From Saprospiraceae bacterium (lineage in GTDB: Bacteria > Bacteroidota > Bacteroidia > Chitinophagales > Saprospiraceae): DNA of 13,500 nucleotides. Shown here piece by piece: positions 1 through 7,377 of the stretch. The stretch is from the NCBI GenBank assembly GCA_027009605.1, contig JALVCY010000221.1, forward strand, positions 1 through 13,500, given 5' to 3'. The notes under the pieces are model-generated. The model was given only the letters and a program-made list of their open reading frames with translations. It searched no databases and was not told the origin of the DNA. Positions within the stretch are counted from its first letter, which is position 1. Each line of letters starts with the position of its first letter. A program made the translations under genes and the position numbers.

Positions 1-2
1 AA

Positions 3-2714
3 GTCATTAAAAATGATGTCTCCAAACCGGTTTTTGATGCCATTGATGACGATAATCTTTACTTTCTTGCTTGGACGACGACACCTTGGACACTGCCTTC
101 CAATACCGGATTGGCGGTCGGCCCCAAAATAGACTACGTGGTCGTCAAAACTTTTAATCCCTACACCAAACGCCCGATTCACGTGATTTTGGCGAAAGCC
201 CTGCTTCATAAATGGTTTAAACCGGAACAAGCCGGTTTGTCATTTGATGAATACCAACCGGAAGATAAGCTTATCCCCTACCGGATTGTTGCCGAATACA
301 AGGGAAGTGACTTCAAAGATTTTCGATATGAGCAGTTGATGCCTTATGTACAGCCTGATTCTATCGAGTCCCTTACGGGAAAAAACGAAGAGTTACTCGG
401 TACGGTAGGCGATGCCTTTAAGGTAGTGATTGGGCATTTTGTCACGACCGAAGACGGTACGGGTATCGTGCACATTGCCCCTTCTTTTGGCGCGGATGAC
501 ATGATGGTCGGCAAACAAAACGGGCTGGGGGCACTTACTTTGGTGGACAAGCAAGGAAAATTTGTTGACAAAGTCACCGATTATGCCGGTCGCTATGTCA
601 AAGACTACAAAGATGATTCGGACTATCAAAATGTGGATATAGACATTGCCATCCAGCTAAAAAAAGAAAATAAAGCCTTCAATGTCCAAAAACATGTACA
701 CAATTATCCGCATTGTTGGCGGACAGACAAGCCGGTGCTGTATTATCCGTTGGACTCGTGGTTTATCAAAGTCACCGCCAACAAAGAGCGGATGATTGCG
801 CTCAATAAAACCATCAATTGGAAGCCCAAGTCCACCGGAGAAGGCCGGTTTGGTAATTGGCTGGAGAATATTCAAGACTGGAATCTGTCCCGCTCTCGAT
901 ATTGGGGCACGCCGCTACCGATTTGGCGTACCGGTGAAGACGTTGCGAAGGATGAGCAAGATGAGATTTGCATCGGCTCCTTGGATCAATTGCAAAAAGA
1001 AATAGACAAAGCCAATAAGGTCTTGGGGCTTGCGCAAAAAATGCCAAAAGACTTGCACCGTCCTTATATTGATGAAGTCGTGCTTGTTTCTAAGAGCGGG
1101 CTGCCGATGAAGCGCGAATTGGATCTAATTGATGTCTGGTTTGACTCCGGAGCCATGCCTTATGCTCAATGGCATTATCCGTTTGAAAATGAAGATTTAT
1201 TTGAGGGGAGATTTCCGGCTGACTTTATTGCGGAAGGCGTGGATCAGACGCGGGGTTGGTTTTATTCATTGCATGCGATTGCGGCCAATATTTTTGACAG
1301 TGTGGCCTACAAGGCGGTGGTTTCCAACGGGCTGGTATTGGATAAAAAAGGCAATAAGATGTCCAAAAGACATGGCAATTCTGTTGACCCGTTCCAGACA
1401 CTCAGCACCTATGGCGCCGATGCCCTTAGGTGGTACATGACCCACAATGCCAATCCTTGGGACAATTTAAAATTTGATGAAAGTCAAATCACCGAAGCCC
1501 AAAGAAAATTCTTCGGCACGCTGTACAATACCTATTCCTTCTTTGCGCTTTATGCCAATATTGACCAATTTAATTATCAAGAGCCCGAAATTGCTTTAGA
1601 AGATAGACCGGAAATAGATCAATGGATTTTATCTTTGCTCAATAGTTTAATCGAGGAAGTAGATGCTTCTTATTCGGACTATGAAGCCACTCCGGTTGCC
1701 CGTAAAATTCAAGATTTTGTGACCGAAAACCTAAGTAATTGGTATGTCCGTTTATCCAGAAGACGATTCTGGAAAGGCAGCTATTCTACAGACAAAATAT
1801 CTGCCTACCAAACGCTCTACACCTGCATGAATACCGTGGCTAAATTAATGTCCCCCATCTCTCCGTTCTTTTCAGATTGGTTGTACCAAAATCTAAATAA
1901 CGCTACCCAAAAAGAAGCAGCCATCTCTGTCCACCTAACCGACTTCCCTGTTGCAGATAAAAATCTGATAGACAAGGAGTTAGAGCAAAGAATGGACTAT
2001 GCCCAGCGCATCTCATCCTTGGCTTTATCCTTGCGTAAAAAGGAAAAAATCCGGGTACGCCAACCCCTAAACAAATTGCTTATACCCGTACTCGACAAAG
2101 ACTTTGAAAGACAAGTAGAAGCTGTTAAAAATTTGATTTTGGCAGAGACAAATATTAAAAATTTGGAGTACTTGTACGACACTTCCGGATTCATCAAAAA
2201 GAAGATTAAACCCAACTTCAAAACCCTAGGCCGCCGGCTCGGCAAAAACATGAAACAAGCCGCCGCCATCATCGGCCAATTAGACCAAGACACCATCAAT
2301 GATATTGAAAAAACAGGTCAATTTGAATTAACAATAGATAACGAAAATTATCTACTAACACTGGAAGACTTCGAGATCAAACCGGAAGACATTGAAGGAT
2401 GGACAGTGGCCACAGACGGTGATTTAACGGTTGCGATGGACATTACTCTTGATGAAGAGTTAAAGACAGAAGGCTTGGCCAGAGAGCTTATCAACCGGAT
2501 TCAAAACATCCGGAAAGATCAAGATTTCGATGTGCAAGACCGGATAATTATTAAAATTAGTCCCACACCGGAAATTGAAAATGCCATTGCTCAATTTGGT
2601 GAATTCATCATGCAAGAGACACTTGCGGAGACGCTATTGGCTACCGAAACGGATGGCGTGGAAGTGGAATTGCCGAATAGCCTAAAGGCGAGCATTCAAG
2701 TTAAAAAGGTCTAA
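3..2714 (+). CDS. ileS: Isoleucyl-tRNA synthetase, type 2 (eukaryote-like), N-terminus outside the window
   Basis: Cytoplasmic class I aminoacyl-tRNA synthetase that charges tRNA-Ile with isoleucine. The open frame runs in from the left edge, so the 903 residues seen lack the start and the HIGH motif; family members are about 1100-1150 residues, so roughly 240 are missing. The TTG at 111 is internal, because codons before it already encode the editing-domain signature WTTTPWTLPSNTG. Visible parts in order: CP1 editing domain with the conserved GIVHIAPSFGADD stretch (about 468-506), the catalytic-core block NWLENIQDWNLSRSRYWGTP (about 856-915), DVWFDSG, GVDQTRGWFY, the KMSKR signature loop (1356-1370), an anticodon-binding helical domain, and a C-terminal DUF5915-like tail. 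The GRFGNWLEN...RYWGTP wording matches type 2 (eukaryote-like) IleRS rather than the E. coli type; type 2 enzymes are known to be less sensitive to mupirocin, which is only inference here. The gene ends 28 bp before a strong terminator. Confidence 0.97.
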   Translation, partial: VIKNDVSKPVFDAIDDDNLYFLAWTTTPWTLPSNTGLAVGPKIDYVVVKTFNPYTKRPIHVILAKALLHKWFKPEQAGLSFDEYQPEDKLIPYRIVAEYKGSDFKDFRYEQLMPYVQPDSIESLTGKNEELLGTVGDAFKVVIGHFVTTEDGTGIVHIAPSFGADDMMVGKQNGLGALTLVDKQGKFVDKVTDYAGRYVKDYKDDSDYQNVDIDIAIQLKKENKAFNVQKHVHNYPHCWRTDKPVLYYPLDSWFIKVTANKERMIALNKTINWKPKSTGEGRFGNWLENIQDWNLSRSRYWGTPLPIWRTGEDVAKDEQDEICIGSLDQLQKEIDKANKVLGLAQKMPKDLHRPYIDEVVLVSKSGLPMKRELDLIDVWFDSGAMPYAQWHYPFENEDLFEGRFPADFIAEGVDQTRGWFYSLHAIAANIFDSVAYKAVVSNGLVLDKKGNKMSKRHGNSVDPFQTLSTYGADALRWYMTHNANPWDNLKFDESQITEAQRKFFGTLYNTYSFFALYANIDQFNYQEPEIALEDRPEIDQWILSLLNSLIEEVDASYSDYEATPVARKIQDFVTENLSNWYVRLSRRRFWKGSYSTDKISAYQTLYTCMNTVAKLMSPISPFFSDWLYQNLNNATQKEAAISVHLTDFPVADKNLIDKELEQRMDYAQRISSLALSLRKKEKIRVRQPLNKLLIPVLDKDFERQVEAVKNLILAETNIKNLEYLYDTSGFIKKKIKPNFKTLGRRLGKNMKQAAAIIGQLDQDTINDIEKTGQFELTIDNENYLLTLEDFEIKPEDIEGWTVATDGDLTVAMDITLDEELKTEGLARELINRIQNIRKDQDFDVQDRIIIKISPTPEIENAIAQFGEFIMQETLAETLLATETDGVEVELPNSLKASIQVKKV

Positions 2715-2742
2715 ATAATCCGGAGTTTGTACAATCAATAAA

Positions 2743-2777
2743 AAAGGGATAAGGCAAAGCCTTATCCCTTTCTTTTT
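2743..2777. terminator. Bidirectional intrinsic terminator between ileS and the ompH pair
   Basis: Perfect 13-bp stem (2743-2755 with 2759-2771) around an AAA triloop, GC-rich in the middle. On the plus strand it is followed by C and five T; on the minus strand the flanking A-run gives a T-tract as well. It lies between convergent genes (ileS ends 2714, minus-strand gene ends 2807), so it can end transcripts from both sides. Confidence 0.9.
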
Positions 2778-2806
2778 ATGCGTCAAAGACGCCCAACGGA
2801 ATAGGT

Positions 2807-3313
2807 TTAGAGAGTTCCGTACTTAGCTTTAACCGCTTCCGTTACATCCAGTGCTTCATCCGCAAAAAGAAGAATACCTGTGCTGGTATCAAACACATAG
2901 CTCAAAGACTTCTCTTTGGCCACAGCCTGAATGGCATCATTCACTTTTTTCAAGATGGGATCAAACAACTTAGTTCGTTCTGCTTCCAATTCTTTGGCAC
3001 TCGTCTCTTGAAGTTTTACAATTTTTTGTTGCTCTGCTTCAAGATTTTTCATTTGTGCTTCATAAGTCTTTGGAGAAATGGTACCGGCTTGCTTCTTTTG
3101 CTCCAAAGCCGCAGCCTTATCCTGAAGCTGCTTGACCATATTCTCAATGACCTTTGTCTTCGCTTTCTGCATCGATTCCAAAGAAGTATTGGCTGTTTTC
3201 ACTTCCGGCAATTCAGAAACAAATAGAGCCGAATTCATATACCCAAAACTCTGAGCATGAATGGCTGCCAAACTGAAGAAAGAAAACAGAATGGCTAAAA
3301 AAGTATTTCTCAT
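2807..3313 (-). CDS. OmpH/Skp-family periplasmic chaperone (second of tandem pair)
   Basis: Predicted periplasmic holdase of the Skp/OmpH family, which binds unfolded outer-membrane proteins after Sec export and delivers them to the BAM complex. The 168 residues start with a clear signal peptide (MRNTFLAILFSFFSLAAIHAQ, cleavage after about residue 20). A short beta-strand segment (FGYMNSALFVSELPE) follows, then a long charged coiled coil rich in Lys, Glu and Gln (about residues 45-115; the two tentacle helices of Skp), and a C-terminal return strand (LSYVFDTSTGILLFADEALDVTEAV). This order and length fit the family. It is a diverged paralogue of the gene at 3433-3945. The 119-bp gap between them holds a separate promoter candidate, so it can be expressed on its own. 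In many Bacteroidota such pairs follow bamA; here the pair stands alone between ileS and hutH. Confidence 0.9.
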   Translation of the reverse strand: MRNTFLAILFSFFSLAAIHAQSFGYMNSALFVSELPEVKTANTSLESMQKAKTKVIENMVKQLQDKAAALEQKKQAGTISPKTYEAQMKNLEAEQQKIVKLQETSAKELEAERTKLFDPILKKVNDAIQAVAKEKSLSYVFDTSTGILLFADEALDVTEAVKAKYGTL

Positions 3314-3341
3314 GTTTAATTTTTTTTATTGAGTAAAAAAG

Positions 3342-3357
3342 ATTCGGATTACCGAAT
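3342..3357. promoter_or_regulatory. Leader palindrome ATTCGG-N4-CCGAAT upstream of the second ompH gene
   Basis: Perfect 6-bp inverted repeat with a 4-nt centre, 28 nt upstream of the ATG at 3313 and 5 nt downstream of the -7 box at 3363-3370, so at or near the predicted transcription start. A matching palindrome sits in the leader of the neighbouring paralogue (3969-3984). It could be an operator or a 5' RNA hairpin; no T-tract follows, so it is not a terminator. Confidence 0.5.
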
Positions 3358-3362
3358 GACCG

Positions 3363-3388
3363 CAAAGGTACAAAATTAACCATCCCAA
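3363..3388 (-). promoter_or_regulatory. Bacteroidota-type promoter for the second ompH gene
   Basis: On the minus strand TACCTTTG (3363-3370) fits the Bacteroidota -7 consensus TAnnTTTG exactly. A TTG lies 15 nt upstream (3386-3388), a shorter spacing than the usual 19-21, so the -33 part is weak. The predicted leader to the ATG at 3313 is about 45 nt. Confidence 0.6.
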
Positions 3389-3432
3389 GCGATAAATATG
3401 GCCAAGAAAATATCCTAGGCCTGCAGCGACAA

Positions 3433-3945
3433 TTAATTTTTCAGCTTAGAAATGATGTCATCTGTTTTATTGTACTTATCGGCAGCAAAAATCACCCCGG
3501 CCGACCCGGCCATATCCAAAATAATATCAAAACCGCGCTGATTCGCATAATCTTGAATCGCATTATAGACCTTGTCTTGAATAGGCTGAATCAACTCTGC
3601 ACGCTTCATAAACAAAGCGCCTTCCGGCCCAAACTTGTCTTTTTGCATCTTGCGAGCGGCCTTTTCCGCCTCCATAATTTCATTTTCTTTCTTTGTACGC
3701 ATATCATCAGACATCAACACTTGTTCGGCCTGATACTTACTGTACATCCCTTTGATTTTATCATGTTCTTGGTCGATTTGTTGACGCCATTTGGCAGCCA
3801 ATTGATCCAATTGTTTTTGCGCAGTAGAATATTCCGGAAGGGCTTCCAAAATTTTATTCACATCGACCAGTGCTACTCGTTGGGCATTTACGGAAGTCAT
3901 CCCCACCAGGGTAAACATTGCTAGAAAAAGGAAATTCTTTACCAT
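3433..3945 (-). CDS. OmpH/Skp-family periplasmic chaperone (first of tandem pair)
   Basis: Second member of the Skp/OmpH holdase family in the window; predicted to protect outer-membrane protein precursors in the periplasm. The 170-residue product has a signal peptide (about MVKNFLFLAMFTLVGMTSVNA, then Q). The diagnostic first strand RVALVDVNKILEALPEY is the classic OmpH wording (V-x-x-x-I-L-x-x-x-P-E-Y). A coiled-coil segment from about residue 40 to 110 contains QLDQLAAKWRQQIDQEHDKIKGMYSKYQ-type heptads, followed by the conserved I-x-x-K-V-x-x-A-I-x-x-x-A helix (IQDKVYNAIQDYANQRGFDIILD) and a last strand GVIFAADKYNKTDDI. It reads closer to the family consensus than the gene at 2807-3313 and lies upstream of it. 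Transcription diverges from hutH. The start is preceded by an A/T-rich leader with no Shine-Dalgarno, normal for this phylum. Confidence 0.93.
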   Translation of the reverse strand: MVKNFLFLAMFTLVGMTSVNAQRVALVDVNKILEALPEYSTAQKQLDQLAAKWRQQIDQEHDKIKGMYSKYQAEQVLMSDDMRTKKENEIMEAEKAARKMQKDKFGPEGALFMKRAELIQPIQDKVYNAIQDYANQRGFDIILDMAGSAGVIFAADKYNKTDDIISKLKN

Positions 3946-3968
3946 CTTAATTTAGTTTTTTTGTGACC

Positions 3969-3984
3969 ATTCAGCATACTGAAT
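3969..3984. promoter_or_regulatory. Leader palindrome ATTCAG-N4-CTGAAT upstream of the first ompH gene
   Basis: Perfect 6-bp inverted repeat with a 4-nt centre, 23 nt upstream of the ATG at 3945. Same architecture and nearly the same sequence as 3342-3357; the one differing pair is changed on both arms (G-C to A-T), so the symmetry is kept. Confidence 0.5.
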
Positions 3985-4082
3985 AGTTACGTTTTGTTGT
4001 TAAATCAGTTTTGAAACGACACCACAAGCGATAAATTTCACAACTATCTGTTAATAAAATCAACATTTTGGTGCCTTCTTTC

Positions 4083-4108
4083 CAAATATATATCGGAATG
4101 AACTGCAA
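4083..4108 (-). promoter_or_regulatory. Candidate promoter for the first ompH gene
   Basis: Minus-strand TATATTTG (4083-4090) fits TAnnTTTG; TTG lies 15 nt upstream (4106-4108), the same spacing as in the neighbour's candidate. It would give a leader of about 135 nt, long for this phylum, so another start site closer to the gene is possible. Confidence 0.4.
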
Positions 4109-4195
4109 TGAAAGTAATCTTTTGGCATTTAACCAAAAATTAACGGGATTTAATACAAATTAACACAATTTTCTGCTTATTTCTACGGCTTTACC

Positions 4196-4203
4196 TAACT
4201 TTG
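4196..4203 (+). promoter_or_regulatory. Candidate -7 box for hutH
   Basis: TAACTTTG fits the Bacteroidota -7 consensus TAnnTTTG. No convincing TTG is seen at the expected -33 distance. It lies 115 nt before the hutH ATG. Confidence 0.4.
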
Positions 4204-4318
4204 GCCGACTTTTGCGGACTAGCTTTCGCAAAAAAACTTTGACTTTTACATAGTCGGATCTTAGCAACCACAAATGGCCAACTAAAGAGGACTCTGCACA
4301 AAACAAAAATAAATTCGC

Positions 4319-5800
4319 ATGCGCACCTTAGTCTGTTCTACATCTAATTGGACACTCAATCAAGTGGCAGAAGCTGCCATTCATCATATTCCGGTCAAAA
4401 TTTCGGCGCAAGCCAAAAAAGCCATCCAAAAATCCAGAGCCTTCGTCGATAAAAAATTGAAGGAAACCGATAAAGCTTTTTATGGAATCAATACCGGCTT
4501 TGGCTCATTATACAAAATCAGAATCGAAAACAACCAGCTCAGCCAACTTCAAGAAAACTTAGTCAAATCCCATGCCTGCGGTACCGGAGAGACTGTCCCC
4601 GACGATATTGTCCGCATCATTATGCTGCTCAAAATCAAGAGTTTATCCTTCGGGTTTTCCGGTGTACGCCTAAAACTGGTGGAGCGGCTAGTCGCCTTTT
4701 ACAATGCCGGTTTGATTCCTATCATCTATCAACAAGGCAGTTTGGGCGCTTCCGGAGACTTATCTCCGTTAGCACACATGAGTCTGCCTATTTTGGGGCT
4801 AGGCAAAGTCAAATACAAGGGTCAAACTCTGCCGGCTGCAGCAGCACTAAAAAAAATGGGACTAAAGCCCATGAAACTCCATGCCAAAGAAGGTTTGGCT
4901 CTTCTAAATGGGACTCAGTTCTCATTAGCCTACTCCGTTTGGGCTACCTACATGGGCAAAAAATGGTGGAATATCGCCAATCATACAGCCGCTTTGTCCT
5001 TGGATGGATTTGATGCCAATCTTTCTCCTTTTGACCCCAAGCTACACGCCATCCGCCCCCACCAAGGTCAAATAGAAACAGCTAAAGCCGTCCGAAACAT
5101 CCTAAAAACCAGCAAAATTGCTAAGTTAAAAAACAAGGCCATTCAAGACCCCTATTCTTTTCGCTGCATCCCACAAGTGCATGGAGCGACCTACGATGCC
5201 CTGCTACATGCCGAAAAAATATTTACCACAGAAATAAATTCCGTCACCGACAATCCCAATCTTTTTGTCAAAGAAGACCAAATCTTATCCGGCGGCAATT
5301 TTCATGCACAGCCCTTGGCTCTGGTTTTGGACTACTTAGCTATTGGCCTTGCCGAATTGGGTAGTATTTCCGAAAGGAGAACCTACTTGCTTATCTCCGG
5401 ACAACGGGACTTACCCGCTTTTTTGGCCAATAACCCGGGTGTCATGTCCGGACTCATGATTCCACAATATACAGCGGCCTCTATCGTAAGCCAAAACAAA
5501 CAACTTTGCACACCGGCTTCTGCGGATTCCATTCCATCATCTAATGGCCAAGAAGACCATGTCAGTATGGCAGCTAATGCAGGTACAAAACTTTATCGAA
5601 TCATCGAAAATATTAAAAATATTATTGCCATCGAATGGCTCACCGCATCCCAAGCCATCACCTTCAGAGAGCAAAAAACTTCTAAAGTATTATTAAAAAA
5701 ATTAGCGGAGTACCGAAAGATTGTTCCGATTATCCACCAAGACCGGATTTTTAGCGATGACATCCAAAAAACCGCCTTATTTTTAAGCCAAAACCTATGA
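4319..5800 (+). CDS. hutH: Histidine ammonia-lyase
   Basis: Cytoplasmic enzyme that removes ammonia from L-histidine to give trans-urocanate, the first step of histidine breakdown. The 493 residues match the usual length of about 500. The Ala-Ser-Gly triad that cyclises to the MIO cofactor is at 144-146 within GSLGASGDLSPLAHM. Other expected active-site positions are present: Tyr55 in YGINTGFG, Ser84-His85 in LVKSHACGTGE, Arg282 in YSFRCIPQVHG and Glu412 in SNGQEDHVSM. The Ser-His pair and that Glu favour histidine over tyrosine or phenylalanine as substrate. Its numbering runs within two residues of the Pseudomonas enzyme as I remember it. No hutU, hutI or hutG lies beside it; the next gene starts inside its stop (ATGA) and is an outer-membrane protein, an unusual partner. 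The start ATG follows an A-rich stretch, typical of the phylum. Confidence 0.95.
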   Translation: MRTLVCSTSNWTLNQVAEAAIHHIPVKISAQAKKAIQKSRAFVDKKLKETDKAFYGINTGFGSLYKIRIENNQLSQLQENLVKSHACGTGETVPDDIVRIIMLLKIKSLSFGFSGVRLKLVERLVAFYNAGLIPIIYQQGSLGASGDLSPLAHMSLPILGLGKVKYKGQTLPAAAALKKMGLKPMKLHAKEGLALLNGTQFSLAYSVWATYMGKKWWNIANHTAALSLDGFDANLSPFDPKLHAIRPHQGQIETAKAVRNILKTSKIAKLKNKAIQDPYSFRCIPQVHGATYDALLHAEKIFTTEINSVTDNPNLFVKEDQILSGGNFHAQPLALVLDYLAIGLAELGSISERRTYLLISGQRDLPAFLANNPGVMSGLMIPQYTAASIVSQNKQLCTPASADSIPSSNGQEDHVSMAANAGTKLYRIIENIKNIIAIEWLTASQAITFREQKTSKVLLKKLAEYRKIVPIIHQDRIFSDDIQKTALFLSQNL

Positions 5801-6915
5801 GATTAAAAATTATTTTTGTTTTTTTATTAACGCTTGGTGCGCCCTTCTTTTTGCTTGCGCAAATGAGAAAGGGCTGGTCTATTTCGCCGACATTACACAC
5901 GGGATTTATCACCAAACATACTAAAAAATTAACCATTGACAATTCCGGTATATCTGAAGGAATTGGATTTAATTTTCAATACCAAACTTATGGGACTAAA
6001 GACTGGCATGCCCGGCAACACTTCCCACAAGTAGGTATCGAAACGGCTTTTTTTAGGTTTAGCAGCTACAAGCAACTAGGGCATGCTTTCGGTTTATTAC
6101 CTAATATCACGCTCAACTTAAAGAACAAAAAAAACTGGAGAATACGCACCACTATTGGCATGGGAATAGGCTGGTTATCAACACATTACGACCCCATCAC
6201 CCATCCTAGACACAACGCCATCGGCTCTCACCTAAACAACTACACCTCATTCCGGTTCTATGTAGAAAAAGCTTGGAAACCACAATGGAACTGGACGGCA
6301 GGCATTAGCTTCTCGCACTTCTCCAACGGCACTTCCCAAATCCCTAATTATGGGCTCAATGTCCCGGCAATGGTGCTTGGCTTCAACTATGCCCCGACTC
6401 CGGTCTTGGCAGAAGACTACCGTTTTCCTACCCAAAAAGCAGACTTCCGGAAATGGGGATTTTTTGCGGAAGCATCTATCGCCCGGCAAGAATACATCAC
6501 GGTTGGCGGGCCTAAATATCCGATTTACAACTTGGCTATAGCAGCTAGCTTCAACGAGAATGAAGGCAATACTTCCTTTCTTGGGATGGAATATGAATAC
6601 AGTTATTCTGTTTATAATTTTTTCAAATTCTTAGAGCAGTTTGATGAAAAGAAAACGAAAGATACCGGCCGGAGATTAATGATATTTGGCGGACATGAAT
6701 TCACCTATGGGCATGTAGGTTTCGGCGCCCAATTAGGCGTTTACCTTGCTCCTTACAACAAACATACCTACAATACCTTCTACAACAAACTCAACTTAAA
6801 ATACCTTTTCACACCTTTCGGCAAAAAAGGACTCAAGCCGTTTCTTGCCTTGCACATGAAGGCACATTTGATTGATGCGGAATATATTTCTGCCGGTGTG
6901 GGCTTGCGTTGGTAA
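5797..6915 (+). CDS. Acyloxyacyl hydrolase / PagL-like outer-membrane beta-barrel
   Basis: Predicted outer-membrane barrel of the PagL / acyloxyacyl-hydrolase group found in Bacteroidota; PagL itself removes the 3-O acyl chain of lipid A. The 372 residues begin with a signal peptide (cleavage after LLAQ, about residue 22). The key evidence is SHFSNG at 173-178, giving the H-x-S pair (His174, Ser176) that is the PagL catalytic His-Ser, followed by PNYGLN (183-188), the P-N-x-G wording typical of the family. Alternating polar/hydrophobic strands and a C-terminal aromatic residue (GVGLRW) support a barrel. I cannot place the catalytic acid with certainty. It is longer than Pseudomonas PagL (about 170 residues); the second half (about 215-372) looks like additional strands. 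The gene overlaps hutH by 4 nt (ATGA), so the two are probably translated together. Substrate and activity are inferred from the motif alone. Confidence 0.72.
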   Translation: MRLKIIFVFLLTLGAPFFLLAQMRKGWSISPTLHTGFITKHTKKLTIDNSGISEGIGFNFQYQTYGTKDWHARQHFPQVGIETAFFRFSSYKQLGHAFGLLPNITLNLKNKKNWRIRTTIGMGIGWLSTHYDPITHPRHNAIGSHLNNYTSFRFYVEKAWKPQWNWTAGISFSHFSNGTSQIPNYGLNVPAMVLGFNYAPTPVLAEDYRFPTQKADFRKWGFFAEASIARQEYITVGGPKYPIYNLAIAASFNENEGNTSFLGMEYEYSYSVYNFFKFLEQFDEKKTKDTGRRLMIFGGHEFTYGHVGFGAQLGVYLAPYNKHTYNTFYNKLNLKYLFTPFGKKGLKPFLALHMKAHLIDAEYISAGVGLRW

Positions 6916-6961
6916 CACAAGGGGCAAAAGGTGTCCTAAAGAAGAAATGTCAGCGGGAAAA

Positions 6962-7017
6962 GTGAGTGGTGAGTGGTGAGTGGTGAGTGGTGAGTGGTGA
7001 GTGGTGAGTGGTGAGTG
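6962..7017. repeat. Tandem array of 8 perfect GTGAGTG heptamers
   Basis: Eight perfect 7-bp units in a row, followed by a degenerate ninth (GTGAGAG, 7018-7024). It lies 46 bp after the stop of the PagL-like gene, in non-coding DNA. Perfect copies suggest recent slippage and probable copy-number variation. Confidence 0.95.
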
Positions 7018-7038
7018 GTGAGAGATGAGTAAGTAGGA

Positions 7039-7176
7039 ATCTGCGAAAATCTGCGGGAATTAAATCTGCGAAAATCTGCGGGAATTAAATCTGCGTATAT
7101 CTGCAGGAAATTAAATCTGCGCATATCTGCGGGAAAAAATCTGCGCATATCTGCGGGAATTGAATCTGCGAGAAAG
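7039..7176. repeat. Tandem array of about five 25-bp units carrying paired ATCTGCG heptamers
   Basis: Units start at 7039, 7064, 7089, 7115 and 7139, with a truncated sixth at 7164. Each unit is ATCTGCG, three variable bases, ATCTGCG (one copy has CAG for CGG after it), then GGAATTAA or a close variant; unit lengths are 24-26 bp. There are no unique spacers, so it is not CRISPR. AATCTGCG-type repeats are, to my recollection, common between genes in this phylum. Confidence 0.9.
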
Positions 7177-7309
7177 TAGCTTCCAGAAATGCAAAAAAGT
7201 AGCAAACAAAATATTTACAGAAGTCAACTTAAACAAAAAGCGCTATTTTCGCAATCCGGCAATAACAAAAACGTTTGTGAATCGTCTGCCTAGGTAAACG
7301 CATAAAGCA

Positions 7310-7341
7310 TTGAATCAAATAGACAGCTTGCATTATCTTTG
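7310..7341 (+). promoter_or_regulatory. Bacteroidota-type promoter for the lipoprotein-propeller unit
   Basis: TTG (7310-7312), 21 nt, then TATCTTTG (7334-7341), an exact TAnnTTTG match. The predicted leader to the ATG at 7378 is about 30 nt. It overlaps the upstream in-frame TTG at 7339 and so argues against that as the start codon. Confidence 0.75.
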
Positions 7342-7377
7342 GTGTTTTGGTTTCTTCTTTGCTCAAAAACCTTCAAA

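Larger units (their letters stand above)
3946..4318. other. Divergent intergenic region between the ompH pair and hutH
   Basis: 373 bp, AT-rich, without a credible ORF. It contains the palindrome at 3969-3984, a minus-strand -7 candidate (4083-4090), and a plus-strand -7 candidate (4196-4203). The plus-strand leader to hutH would be about 110 nt. I see no recognisable riboswitch or small RNA in it. Confidence 0.7.

Noticed and set aside
111..113. TTG as the start of ileS
   Set aside because: In-frame codons upstream already encode conserved editing-domain sequence; the gene simply continues off the left edge.
3553..3924. 123-residue plus-strand frame opposite the first ompH gene
   Set aside because: It is the antisense of a clear coding region with strong family motifs, and its own translation has no family features.
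7039..7176. Possible CRISPR array
   Set aside because: Repeats are adjacent with no unique spacers, unit length varies by single bases, and no cas gene is present.
6936..7205. 89-residue minus-strand frame with repeated PADMRRF and SPLTTHH
   Set aside because: It is a translation of the two tandem arrays. The unit lengths (7 and 24-26 bp) shift the reading frame, it has no usable promoter or known family, and intergenic repeats explain it fully.
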